From Chryseobacterium sp. T16E-39 (lineage in GTDB: Bacteria; Bacteroidota; Bacteroidia; Flavobacteriales; Weeksellaceae), in assembly GCF_002216065.1 (NCBI RefSeq), contig NZ_CP022282.1:1364001-1428000 (forward strand): a stretch of DNA of 64,000 nt. Direction: 5' to 3'. A program made the position numbers and the translations under genes. Each line of letters opens with the position of its first letter. Within the stretch, counting starts at the first letter, position 1. Under the pieces are notes generated by a model, which was not told where the DNA came from, ran no database searches, and saw only the letters and a program-made list of their open reading frames with translations. Of this stretch, positions 50,000 to 58,202 are shown in pieces.

Positions 50000-52009
50000 A
50001 TGACGAAATCTATTATTTCAAAACTTCCTTTAACAATTTTAATCCTTGGTAGCATTGGATTAACAAATGCCCAAACAAAAGGAGGTTTTAAATTTTCAAA
50101 ACAATCAGCAGCCGGAAATACAGATCCACGTGGTGTTGAAAGATGTGCAACCAATGAATATGAAGATGCTTTAAAAGCAAAATTTCCGGGAAGATCAACA
50201 ACGGAACAATTTGAATCCTGGTTAGCCCCCTTAATTGAAAACGCCAAACTGAATAAATCGCAGAATGGAAACGTAATCACCATACCGGTAGTAGTACACG
50301 TGATTCATAGTGGACAGAATATTGGAGTCGCTCCTAATATTCCTGATGCACAGGTCATGTCCCAGATCACTGTTATGAATAATGACTTCAGAAAATTAGC
50401 CAATACTCCTGGGTTTAACTCCAGTCTTGTCGGAGCTGATACTGAGATACAATTTGTACTTGCTAAAGTAGATCCTAACGGAAACCCGACCAATGGTATC
50501 GACAGAAAAAATCTTTGTCAGGATTACTGGAGCAATGATCATATCAACAGCATTGTAAAACCCCAAACTATTTGGGATCCCACTAAATACATGAATATGT
50601 GGAGTGTTGATTTTGCAAGAAACGGGCTTTTAGGATATGCTCAGTTTCCTTCCAATTCCGGCCTTCCAGGATTAAATGCAAATGGAGGGTTAGCCAATAC
50701 AGATGGTGTGGTTGCTGGCTTTAGCACTTTTGGAAGCATGGACTATAACGACGGAACATTTCTTATGCAACCTGGTTATGACAGAGGGAGAACAATGACT
50801 CATGAAGTGGGACATTTTGTGGGATTAAGACATATCTGGGGAGATTCAGCATGTGGTACAGATTACTGTGCAGACACTCCAACAGCACATGGTGAAAACT
50901 ATACCTGTGATCCTGCTATTCCAAGCTGTGATGACCCGGCAGTGTTTGAAATGGTACAAAACTATATGGATTATACCAATGATACGTGTATGAATATCTA
51001 CACCAATGACCAGAAAACAAGAATCAGAGCGGTAATGGATAATTCTCCAAGAAGAATGGAGCTGAAAACATCGACTACTGATCAGGCCATACCATTATTT
51101 CCAAATGATGCTGAAATAAAATTTGACGGAGGGTGTTCAATTGGTGTTACTAATTGTGGAGCGGGTGTATTACGCCTTGTTATCTATAACAGAGGAACAA
51201 GCAATTTAACATCTGCTATTGTTTCTTATTCATTTAATGGCGGGGCAGTTCAAAATTATAACTGGACCGGTAATTTAGCTCAGGATAAATCCAGTGTAAT
51301 CCTTATTCCTGTAGCTAATACAGTAGCCTCTTCCCCAGTTTCTGTTTCTATTGTTTCCGCTAATGGAGCTACCGATCAAAGAGCTACAAATAACGTTTCT
51401 ACAGGTAATTATGTAAAACCTGTAGCTCCTGAATATTTTGCTACAACTACTGTGACTTTCAAATTATTAAGAGACAGATATGGCAGAGAAACAAGATGGA
51501 ATTTAAAAAATAGTGCAGGACAGATTGTTAAATCCGGATATTACTCTAATACTCCTGCAGGGCAACCAAACCCTTCTTTGATCAACCAAACATGGACACT
51601 ACCTCTGGACTGTTATGTATTTACGATCTCTGATGATTACGGCGATGGTTTAAGTGATGGTGGATATGTAGATTTGTCTACAAGCACAGGACAGGTAATA
51701 TACCATGCCAGTGATGATTTTGGTTATTATGGAACAAAGGCATTCACCACTCAAAACAATTTAGGAACCAGTGAAAACACTAAAACTCCTACATTCGGTA
51801 TACACCCTAACCCTGTGAATGACATTCTTAATATTGTGAACATCTCGGGAAAAACACAATTTGAAATCCATAATATGGTAGGACAAATTGTTAAAAAAGG
51901 AGAAATAAGCAATAATCAGGTTCGAGTATCTGAACTGGCTAAAGGAACTTATATTATCACGATCAATAATGATAAAATATCTGAAAATATTAAATTCATT
52001 AAGAAGTAA
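50000..52009 (+). CDS. Secreted M43 (pappalysin-type) metalloprotease with T9SS tail
   Basis: 669 aa. Signal peptide (LTILILGSIGLTNAQ), propeptide, then the zinc motif MTHEVGHFVGLRHIWGD (HExxHxxGxxH) and the Met-turn VQNYMDYTNDTCMNI, both complete. The middle C-terminal part resembles CARDB-like beta-sandwich domains. The last 75 residues (FGIHPNPVNDILNI to KGTYIITINNDKISENIKFIKK, split here for length) form a type IX secretion sorting domain typical of Bacteroidota. The enzyme should be exported and active outside the cell. Confidence 0.93.
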   Translation: MTKSIISKLPLTILILGSIGLTNAQTKGGFKFSKQSAAGNTDPRGVERCATNEYEDALKAKFPGRSTTEQFESWLAPLIENAKLNKSQNGNVITIPVVVHVIHSGQNIGVAPNIPDAQVMSQITVMNNDFRKLANTPGFNSSLVGADTEIQFVLAKVDPNGNPTNGIDRKNLCQDYWSNDHINSIVKPQTIWDPTKYMNMWSVDFARNGLLGYAQFPSNSGLPGLNANGGLANTDGVVAGFSTFGSMDYNDGTFLMQPGYDRGRTMTHEVGHFVGLRHIWGDSACGTDYCADTPTAHGENYTCDPAIPSCDDPAVFEMVQNYMDYTNDTCMNIYTNDQKTRIRAVMDNSPRRMELKTSTTDQAIPLFPNDAEIKFDGGCSIGVTNCGAGVLRLVIYNRGTSNLTSAIVSYSFNGGAVQNYNWTGNLAQDKSSVILIPVANTVASSPVSVSIVSANGATDQRATNNVSTGNYVKPVAPEYFATTTVTFKLLRDRYGRETRWNLKNSAGQIVKSGYYSNTPAGQPNPSLINQTWTLPLDCYVFTISDDYGDGLSDGGYVDLSTSTGQVIYHASDDFGYYGTKAFTTQNNLGTSENTKTPTFGIHPNPVNDILNIVNISGKTQFEIHNMVGQIVKKGEISNNQVRVSELAKGTYIITINNDKISENIKFIKK

Positions 52010-52027
52010 TAAAAACAACATAAAATA

Positions 52028-52064
52028 AAAAAATCCCCAGCTAGTCCGGGGATTTTTTATTTTC
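52028..52064 (+). terminator. Terminator after metalloprotease gene
   Basis: AAATCCCC and GGGGATTT pair around the AGCTAGTCC-containing loop, followed by TTTTATTTT. Classic intrinsic terminator 20 bp after the stop codon. Confidence 0.85.
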
Positions 52065-52107
52065 GGATCTCTCAAGAAAAACAGTAATCTCTAGCATTAT
52101 ATTAGAG

Positions 52108-52146
52108 AGAATCGGCGGGTTTTGCTTTGCAAAACCCGCCGATTCT
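52108..52146. repeat. Perfect 18-bp hairpin
   Basis: AGAATCGGCGGGTTTTGC, loop TTT, then the exact reverse complement. GC-rich in an AT-rich setting. It lies between convergent genes and after an ordinary terminator, so it may be an additional bidirectional terminator or a dispersed palindromic repeat. Confidence 0.75.
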
Positions 52147-52178
52147 TAACTTTCAATTTTCAACTTTAACCTTTCAAC

Positions 52179-54200
52179 TTATTTAAATCTCTTTTTAAAA
52201 TTGAATTTCAATCTATTCATCAACCCTGGTTCAATAATATCAACTCCAAGCCCAAAGTTACTATCCGCCACCGTATGATGTGCAGTTCTGAAAGCTTCAA
52301 ACTCATCCTGAGGGATTTCCAGATTCACTAAAGGTTTATAATCAATAAAGACTGTTGCTCCGTTTTTTGCGATCTTTTTTCGGCTTGTATAATCAAAATA
52401 TGGATTATTGATGGTACTTTCCTGAATTGTATATTTTTCTTCCGTATCTATTTTCTGATCAGTATACAGGTTGATCTCATATTTCTCCGTATCGAAATTA
52501 TGCCAGAAAGGCAAATCCTTATGAAGAAAATCCCGGGCACTTGCCTTGATCACATTACGGTCGAAGTACATTAAAAAACGATTGTTCTGAGAATCTATAT
52601 AATAAGGGTTTTCAACTGTAGCATGATATTCAATTCTGACCTCATTCAGTTTTTTATCATCACTTACAATATCTATCGAGGTATCTTTGAAGATATTTCT
52701 AACATCCGTTCCGTTTCTGTCATTGGAATAATTCAAGCTATAGAATAGGAAATTATTCCAGCTATCGACAATTTCTCTTTTGTTGGTATTTTTAAAATAC
52801 CTTCTCATTGCATTCGCACGATTACCTTTATAGGTGGTTGTTAGCTTTAACGTTCCAGTTTTTTCTTTCGCATTAAACTCAACTTTTTCATCAATGCAAT
52901 AATAAGGATAGCGGAACGGCTTTCTCTGTTCCAGTTCCTGCCCATGTTTTACCTCCAGATAATGCATGAAATAAATAAATCCTCTGTTTTCAAGCAATCC
53001 AAATTCATCACGAATCGTAGCATCTATAAAGTATTCTTCATTTTTGTAATTGATCTTTACGACAACATGGTTGAATGAAAGCAGAGAAGGAAGATAATAT
53101 TTGATGTAATAATCCGTATGATAATTGACCAAAACAACAGAAGAATCAACTCCTATAAAATCTAAAATAACTTTTAACAGAACGCATTTAGCCTTACAAT
53201 CTCCTTGTTTATTCTCATACGTTATTGCAGGCTCCTGTGGCTTATGACCATTCATTTCATCTGCATTGAAGATGTAATAAATGTTATTCTGAACGTATTC
53301 AATTGCAAACTGAAGCTTTTCATCCTGATTGGTAATCGCATCCAGCTTTTCAATAAGTTTTGGCGCGAAATCTTTTAATGAAGATTTATTATAAATCTCT
53401 TCGTAGATGGGAGCGATATAGTTGGAAAGGTCTTTCCAGTTACTTTCTGTAGCAAAATCAATAAATGGAAAGATCTCACGACTTGCATCTACGGGATTGA
53501 TATAATTTTCCTCCTCAATTCTGAACCGTTCTCCTTTCTTCAAATGATGAATTTCAGGCTCTAAGACATTACCCTGCTCATCTCTGAAAAATACTTTTTT
53601 ATAAGCAACGGGCTCTTCACGTTCATTAACGAAAGTGAACTGATAGCTTCCATAGGCCCAATAATTATCCGGGCTTACCCAAACATATTTAGAAAATTCC
53701 TTTCTCAGAAAATCCCGGTCTGTAAAAGCTTTTACTCTGGAGTCCTCCAGAATGAGAATATCATACAACCGAAGGTCTTTAATAGTAATATTGATCTTTT
53801 TATTACTGCTTAAAATCCCACCACTGCTTTGATTTTCACTATCTAAAACCTTTATTTTCATATCCGGTATTTTATCTATTAAAACACCTTCTCTCAAAAC
53901 ACTGATCCTATGAATATTATAAACTTCATTTTCCTCAACCACCACATCCATTACCGAAGCTCTCTCCAGGTTGGAAGGCTCATTTAACGTATAAGCCATG
54001 CACACATATTCATTGCTTTCTGCATTACTTGTATAATAGATCTTATCCAGAAAATAGCAATAATCCCTCCCCTCGTTGATCTGCATATTGGAGAAATCAG
54101 ACTCTTTAATCTTTTCAATAAGCTGCTGATCATCCACACTTCCTGCCCATGATTCAGGTTTTTGAATTTTGTAATTTTCAATTTGCATTTGATTATCCAT
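52179..54200 (-). CDS. DUF3857 / transglutaminase-like protein
   Basis: 673 aa from the ATG at 54200 (MDNQMQIENYKIQKPESW). The frame is open to 54290 and would add a hydrophobic start that could act as a signal, so secretion is uncertain. N-terminal DUF3857 domain, then a transglutaminase core with the Cys in NKQGDCKAKCVLL, the His in LLSFNHVVVKI and the Asp in EYFIDATI: the Cys-His-Asp triad is complete. Family members are of unknown function in Bacteroidota; likely a protease-like or peptide-crosslinking enzyme. Confidence 0.8.
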   Translation of the reverse strand: MDNQMQIENYKIQKPESWAGSVDDQQLIEKIKESDFSNMQINEGRDYCYFLDKIYYTSNAESNEYVCMAYTLNEPSNLERASVMDVVVEENEVYNIHRISVLREGVLIDKIPDMKIKVLDSENQSSGGILSSNKKINITIKDLRLYDILILEDSRVKAFTDRDFLRKEFSKYVWVSPDNYWAYGSYQFTFVNEREEPVAYKKVFFRDEQGNVLEPEIHHLKKGERFRIEEENYINPVDASREIFPFIDFATESNWKDLSNYIAPIYEEIYNKSSLKDFAPKLIEKLDAITNQDEKLQFAIEYVQNNIYYIFNADEMNGHKPQEPAITYENKQGDCKAKCVLLKVILDFIGVDSSVVLVNYHTDYYIKYYLPSLLSFNHVVVKINYKNEEYFIDATIRDEFGLLENRGFIYFMHYLEVKHGQELEQRKPFRYPYYCIDEKVEFNAKEKTGTLKLTTTYKGNRANAMRRYFKNTNKREIVDSWNNFLFYSLNYSNDRNGTDVRNIFKDTSIDIVSDDKKLNEVRIEYHATVENPYYIDSQNNRFLMYFDRNVIKASARDFLHKDLPFWHNFDTEKYEINLYTDQKIDTEEKYTIQESTINNPYFDYTSRKKIAKNGATVFIDYKPLVNLEIPQDEFEAFRTAHHTVADSNFGLGVDIIEPGLMNRLKFNFKKRFK

Positions 54201-54350
54201 ATTATTATTTGCTATTTTATGTGTTTTGGTTGAAATAATTAAGGAGGTTGAAATTAAATAATAAATACATAAAAAACAAGAGTAGAACAACGACGATGTT
54301 CAACATGCTTTCGGCACAGTAATTGTCAGGTAAGTTTTAAATTTAGATTT

Positions 54351-54695
54351 ATGAAAAATATGATGACGATCCTGAAAGGAGCTTTTCCATTGCTGGCAAT
54401 AGCAGTATTAACGCAATGCACAACAACGAAAATTTCTAAAGGAGATGAAAAAACTTTTATCGTAGGCCCTCAGACTGCTGATTGTACAGGAGTAGCACCC
54501 ATGAAATGTCTTCAGGTAAAGGAAAATGCTTCGGAAAATTGGACTAATTTCTACAGCAATATCGAAGGATTTACATACGAGCCGGGTTATGAATATGTTT
54601 TAAAAGTAAAAACTGAAAAAATTGCGAACCCACCTGCTGATGGTTCTTCTATCAAATATACTTTGATCAGTCAGGTTTCAAAAACAAAGAAATAA
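54351..54695 (+). CDS. DUF4377 lipoprotein
   Basis: 114 aa. Signal with lipobox LTQC (Cys near 23), followed by VGPQTADCTGVAPMKCLQVKE, ASENWTNFYSNIEGFTYEPG and YEYVLKVKTEKI, the DUF4377 pattern. The domain often occurs with HslJ/META domains; here it is alone. Divergent from the transglutaminase-like gene and followed by a terminator. Confidence 0.85.
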   Translation: MKNMMTILKGAFPLLAIAVLTQCTTTKISKGDEKTFIVGPQTADCTGVAPMKCLQVKENASENWTNFYSNIEGFTYEPGYEYVLKVKTEKIANPPADGSSIKYTLISQVSKTKK

Positions 54696-54712
54696 TACGT
54701 GTATTAAAATAA

Positions 54713-54745
54713 AAAATAGCCTCCCGAAATAAGGAGGCTATTTTA
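54713..54745. terminator. Bidirectional terminator
   Basis: AATAGCCTCC and GGAGGCTATT pair over 10 bp around cgaaataa, between convergent genes ending at 54695 and 54769, with A and T runs on both sides. Confidence 0.85.
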
Positions 54746-54768
54746 ATTTATATAAAGATCTGCTGATC

Positions 54769-55701
54769 TTAGTGTTCGTGATCTTTTGGAGGCTCAGGAT
54801 ATTTTCCTTTCGTTGCTTCTCCAACTGTGTTGGCAGTAGTCATTGCAACTACAAGATCATTAAGCATTCCGCTTGCTGCAGTAGGTGAATTAGGAAGCAA
54901 TACAAGATTACTTCTGCTGCTGGCTCCCACAGAATGAAGGGTATCATAATGTTGCGTAACCACAATAAGGGCTGAAGCTTCATGAGAGTTGATATCTACA
55001 TTATTCAACATCCTTACCGACTCTTCAAGACCTTTAGCAATTTCTCTTCTCTGATCGGCAATCCCTTGTCCTTGTAGCTTTTTAGATTCAGCTTCCGCTT
55101 TAGCTACAGCAACGATTCGTATCCTTTGTGCTTCAGATTCATATTCTGCAGCTGTTTTTTCTCTTTCAGCAGCATTGATCCTATTCATGGCATGCTTTAC
55201 CTGTTCATCAGGATCGATATCTGTTACCAAGGCTTTAATGATGTCATATCCATAGCTTTGCATTGCTTCCTGAAGTTCTGCTTTTACAGCCACTGCAATA
55301 TCATCTTTTTTTAAGAAAACATCATCAAGTTTCAGTTTTGGAACCTCAGCTCTTACCACATCAAAAACATAAGAGGTAATTTGATCATGAGGACTTTCCA
55401 GACGGTAAAAAGCATCAGCAACCTGCGTTCTGATCACCTGAAACTGTACCGATATTTTCATTTTTACAAAAACATTATCCAGTGTTTTTGTATCAATCAT
55501 TACATCTAACTGCTGAATCCTTAGATTCATTCTTTTAGAGATCTTATCTAAATAAGGTATTTTCAGTTGCAACCCTGCATGACGGACAGAATGAAACTTA
55601 CCCAAACGTTCTACAATTGCTGCAGTCTCCTGCTTTACCGTAAAGAAGGACGCAAATAAAGTCACAAGCCCAATAAAAATAATAATGCCTAAATATGCCA
55701 T
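54769..55701 (-). CDS. SPFH/band 7 (stomatin-like) membrane protein
   Basis: 310 aa. One N-terminal membrane helix (IIIFIGLVTLFASFF), then the SPFH domain (VERLGKFHSVRHAGLQLKIP, MNLRIQQLDVMIDTKTLDN, KMKISVQFQVIRTQVADAFY) and a coiled coil (ERIRIVAVAKAEAESKKLQGQG style). Length typical of slipin/stomatin homologues, which organise membrane microdomains and often work with NfeD-type proteins; no NfeD gene is next to it. Ends with a His-containing tail (PKDHEH). Confidence 0.92.
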   Translation of the reverse strand: MAYLGIIIFIGLVTLFASFFTVKQETAAIVERLGKFHSVRHAGLQLKIPYLDKISKRMNLRIQQLDVMIDTKTLDNVFVKMKISVQFQVIRTQVADAFYRLESPHDQITSYVFDVVRAEVPKLKLDDVFLKKDDIAVAVKAELQEAMQSYGYDIIKALVTDIDPDEQVKHAMNRINAAEREKTAAEYESEAQRIRIVAVAKAEAESKKLQGQGIADQRREIAKGLEESVRMLNNVDINSHEASALIVVTQHYDTLHSVGASSRSNLVLLPNSPTAASGMLNDLVVAMTTANTVGEATKGKYPEPPKDHEH

Positions 55702-55856
55702 AGTATAATAATTTTAACTGATGAGTCGCAGGAAATACAGATTTGTTATTTTTCTGCCCTAAAAAAATAACTCACCCCACAGGTAGTAGTCTACTCTTTC
55801 TTATAAATCTTCAAAATTAATCTTAGAAGCAAAGCTATATAATATTATTTTTATAT

Positions 55857-55894
55857 ATTGCAACATTATTGCATTAACAAAATTAATCATTGCA
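55857..55894. promoter_or_regulatory. Phased ATTGCA repeats upstream of the lan operon
   Basis: ATTGCA occurs at 55857, 55868 and 55889, spaced by 11 and 21 bp, that is one and two helical turns. The first two form TGCAACATTATTGC (55859-55872), which also occurs with 12 of 14 bases upstream of the precursor gene. The promoter itself is not obvious here: no TAnnTTTG box with a -33 TTG was found. Confidence 0.4.
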
Positions 55895-55990
55895 CTATCA
55901 ATAAATATAACTTTTAGAAATATTTATCAAATTTTAAAAAACGTACTGAAGAAAGTTAATGAACGAAAATGGTTTAAAGAAACACCTTTG

Positions 55991-58192
55991 ATGAAGACTA
56001 TATTATTTAGAAGAAACCACTATCCATTTTTCCGGCAATTAGACACCATGGACTGTGGACCTACCTGTCTCAAAATGATTGCCTCCTATTATGGAAAAGA
56101 ATTATCACTCAATCATCTGCGTGATATCTGTGATGTCCGCAGTCAGGGAACCTCTGTTTCTGGTTTAAAATATGCCGCTGAAAAACTTAAGCTTAAAACA
56201 TTAGCCGCTGAATTAACTCAGGAGGTCTTACTTGAAAAAGCACCACTACCCTGCATACTCCATTGGGACCATAATCACTTTGTCGTTTTATGGAATCTTA
56301 CAGAAAAACATGCCTATGTCGGTAATCCTGCCCTTGGCAAGAATATGCGTTATACGATCAATGACTTTATGGAACACTGGACCATATCAGGGCATGAAAA
56401 TAAAGGCATTGCAATATTTATTGAACAGACAGAATCTTTTAACGAAATAGAAGATCAACCAGATCCTTCAATCAGTTTATTTTCTTTATTAAAACGGATC
56501 AGCGATCAACGTAAGCGTATTTACTTTGTTATGACAGCTCTTTTGGCCGCTACCCTTTTAACATTAGCAATCCCATTACTGACACAGGCAGTTGTAGACA
56601 AAGCCATTTCAAAAAAAGATATTGGAATATTATCTTTAATCTGTGCAGGGCAGCTCATTCTATTTACAGGCCGGATTTTAACTGACTTTTTTCGCAGCCG
56701 GATCCTTTTCAAACTGGGAATGAACATAAGCATAAAACTGGTTTATGAGTTTGTGGATAAGCTTATGCAGTTAAGGCTCTCTTTTTTCGAATACAGAAGC
56801 AGTGGTGACAATTTACAGCGAATTTATGACAATCAACGTGTAGAGGAATTCCTTACAAAAAACTGCGTAAGCGCCGGACTCTCTCTTATAATTCTCATCG
56901 TAAATGGCGGACTTTTATGCTACTATGACTGGAAGCTCTTTCTTCTATTTCTTGCTGCAAGTATGATAAGTGTTCTTTGGACGCATCTTTTTGAAGAGAA
57001 AAGAAGACGCCTGGATCAGCGAACTTTCAGCTTGCTTTCCAATGCCCAACGCCATCAGATAGAAACATTCGAAGCCATGGCAGAAATAAGACTGACCGGA
57101 GCAGAAGAAGAAAAAAACCAGCTTTGGAAAACGATGCAGGAGGAGACCTATGCAGTAAAAATGGAAAATCTAAAACTGGACCAGCGTATACAAGGCGTAG
57201 CACTTTTCATCAATGAAACAACAGGGGTATTGACTACTTTTTTAACCGCTTCTTTAGTAATCAACGGACATTTAACACTCGGTGCAATGCTTGCCATTAC
57301 ATATATGTATGGTTCATTGAACGGTACTGTAAACCAACTGTCAGATTTCATCCGTTCCATGCAGACTGCGAAATTCAGTCTGCAACGGATTTCTGAAGTA
57401 GAATATGAAGAAACGGAAGATGCCCATTCAACCCTGACTCTGCCCAAAGGAAACTCTGGTTCAATAGAACTGCTTGATGTCAGCTTCCGGTATGGAAAAT
57501 TATCCCCTGATGTTCTGCATAATATCTCTTTAACGATTCCTGCAGGAAAAGTAACCGCTATCGTAGGGATGAGTGGAAGTGGAAAAACAACACTTTTAAA
57601 GTTACTTCTTAAATTTTTCAATACCACCCAGGGAATCATCACTTTTGCCGGACAAGATCTGAAACTGATTAATGCAAAAAGCTTACGAAGACAGTGCGGA
57701 GCTGTTATGCAGGATTCTTTTCTATTCACAGACAGTATCGCTGGCAACATCTGGGTCGGAAGCCCTGAAAAAGATCTCTATCGGGTAAAAAATGCCTGTA
57801 AAATGGTGAACATGCAGGATTTTATTGAAAGCCTCCCCCTCTCTTATGAAACCCAGATTGGCAGCGAAGGAATTGGACTCAGCGAAGGACAGAAGCAACG
57901 CCTGCTTATCGCCCGGCTGATTTACCGTCAACCTGATTATATATTTCTCGATGAAGCCACCAATTCTCTTGATGCCAATAATGAAAAACTTATCGTTGAA
58001 AACCTGAACACTTTTTTTCTTGGCAGAACGGTCGTTATTGTTGCTCACAGACTGAGCACTGTTGTTCATGCAGATAATATTATCGTACTGGACCATGGAA
58101 ACATTGTTGAACAGGGCACTCACGAAGCATTAACAATGTCAAAAGGGGCTTATTATCACTTAGTTAAAAATCAACTGGAACTCGGAAAATAA
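55991..58192 (+). CDS. Peptidase-containing ABC transporter (PCAT) for lanthipeptide
   Basis: 733 aa from ATG 55991 (a TTG precedes it). Domain order: C39 peptidase (about residues 8-145) with oxyanion Gln16, Cys22 and His96; position 112, normally Asp, is Asn (VGNPALG). Six membrane helices follow (about residues 170-450), then the ATPase with Walker A GMSGSGKT (527-534), signature LSEGQKQR, Walker B DYIFLDEAT and H-loop IVAHRLST. The enzyme should cut the precursor after the double glycine and export the product. First gene of the operon; 10 bp before the dehydratase gene. Confidence 0.92.
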   Translation: MKTILFRRNHYPFFRQLDTMDCGPTCLKMIASYYGKELSLNHLRDICDVRSQGTSVSGLKYAAEKLKLKTLAAELTQEVLLEKAPLPCILHWDHNHFVVLWNLTEKHAYVGNPALGKNMRYTINDFMEHWTISGHENKGIAIFIEQTESFNEIEDQPDPSISLFSLLKRISDQRKRIYFVMTALLAATLLTLAIPLLTQAVVDKAISKKDIGILSLICAGQLILFTGRILTDFFRSRILFKLGMNISIKLVYEFVDKLMQLRLSFFEYRSSGDNLQRIYDNQRVEEFLTKNCVSAGLSLIILIVNGGLLCYYDWKLFLLFLAASMISVLWTHLFEEKRRRLDQRTFSLLSNAQRHQIETFEAMAEIRLTGAEEEKNQLWKTMQEETYAVKMENLKLDQRIQGVALFINETTGVLTTFLTASLVINGHLTLGAMLAITYMYGSLNGTVNQLSDFIRSMQTAKFSLQRISEVEYEETEDAHSTLTLPKGNSGSIELLDVSFRYGKLSPDVLHNISLTIPAGKVTAIVGMSGSGKTTLLKLLLKFFNTTQGIITFAGQDLKLINAKSLRRQCGAVMQDSFLFTDSIAGNIWVGSPEKDLYRVKNACKMVNMQDFIESLPLSYETQIGSEGIGLSEGQKQRLLIARLIYRQPDYIFLDEATNSLDANNEKLIVENLNTFFLGRTVVIVAHRLSTVVHADNIIVLDHGNIVEQGTHEALTMSKGAYYHLVKNQLELGK

Positions 58193-58202
58193 ATTTTGCA
58201 AA

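Noticed and set aside
49939-50283. 114-aa open frame antisense to the metalloprotease start
   Set aside because: It covers the signal peptide and propeptide of the M43 protein and the -7 box of that gene; no motif of its own.
54201-54290. Hydrophobic N-terminal extension of the transglutaminase-like protein
   Set aside because: It could be a signal anchor, but the 54200 ATG gives a start (MDNQMQIENYKIQ) that fits the domain; kept only as an alternative.
55701-55991. Additional precursor peptide upstream of the transporter
   Set aside because: I looked for short frames with a Gly-Gly leader and Cys-containing core in this gap on both strands and saw none.
57148-57750. 200-aa open frame on the minus strand
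   Set aside because: It lies fully inside the ABC transporter gene, whose membrane and ATPase motifs span the same bases.
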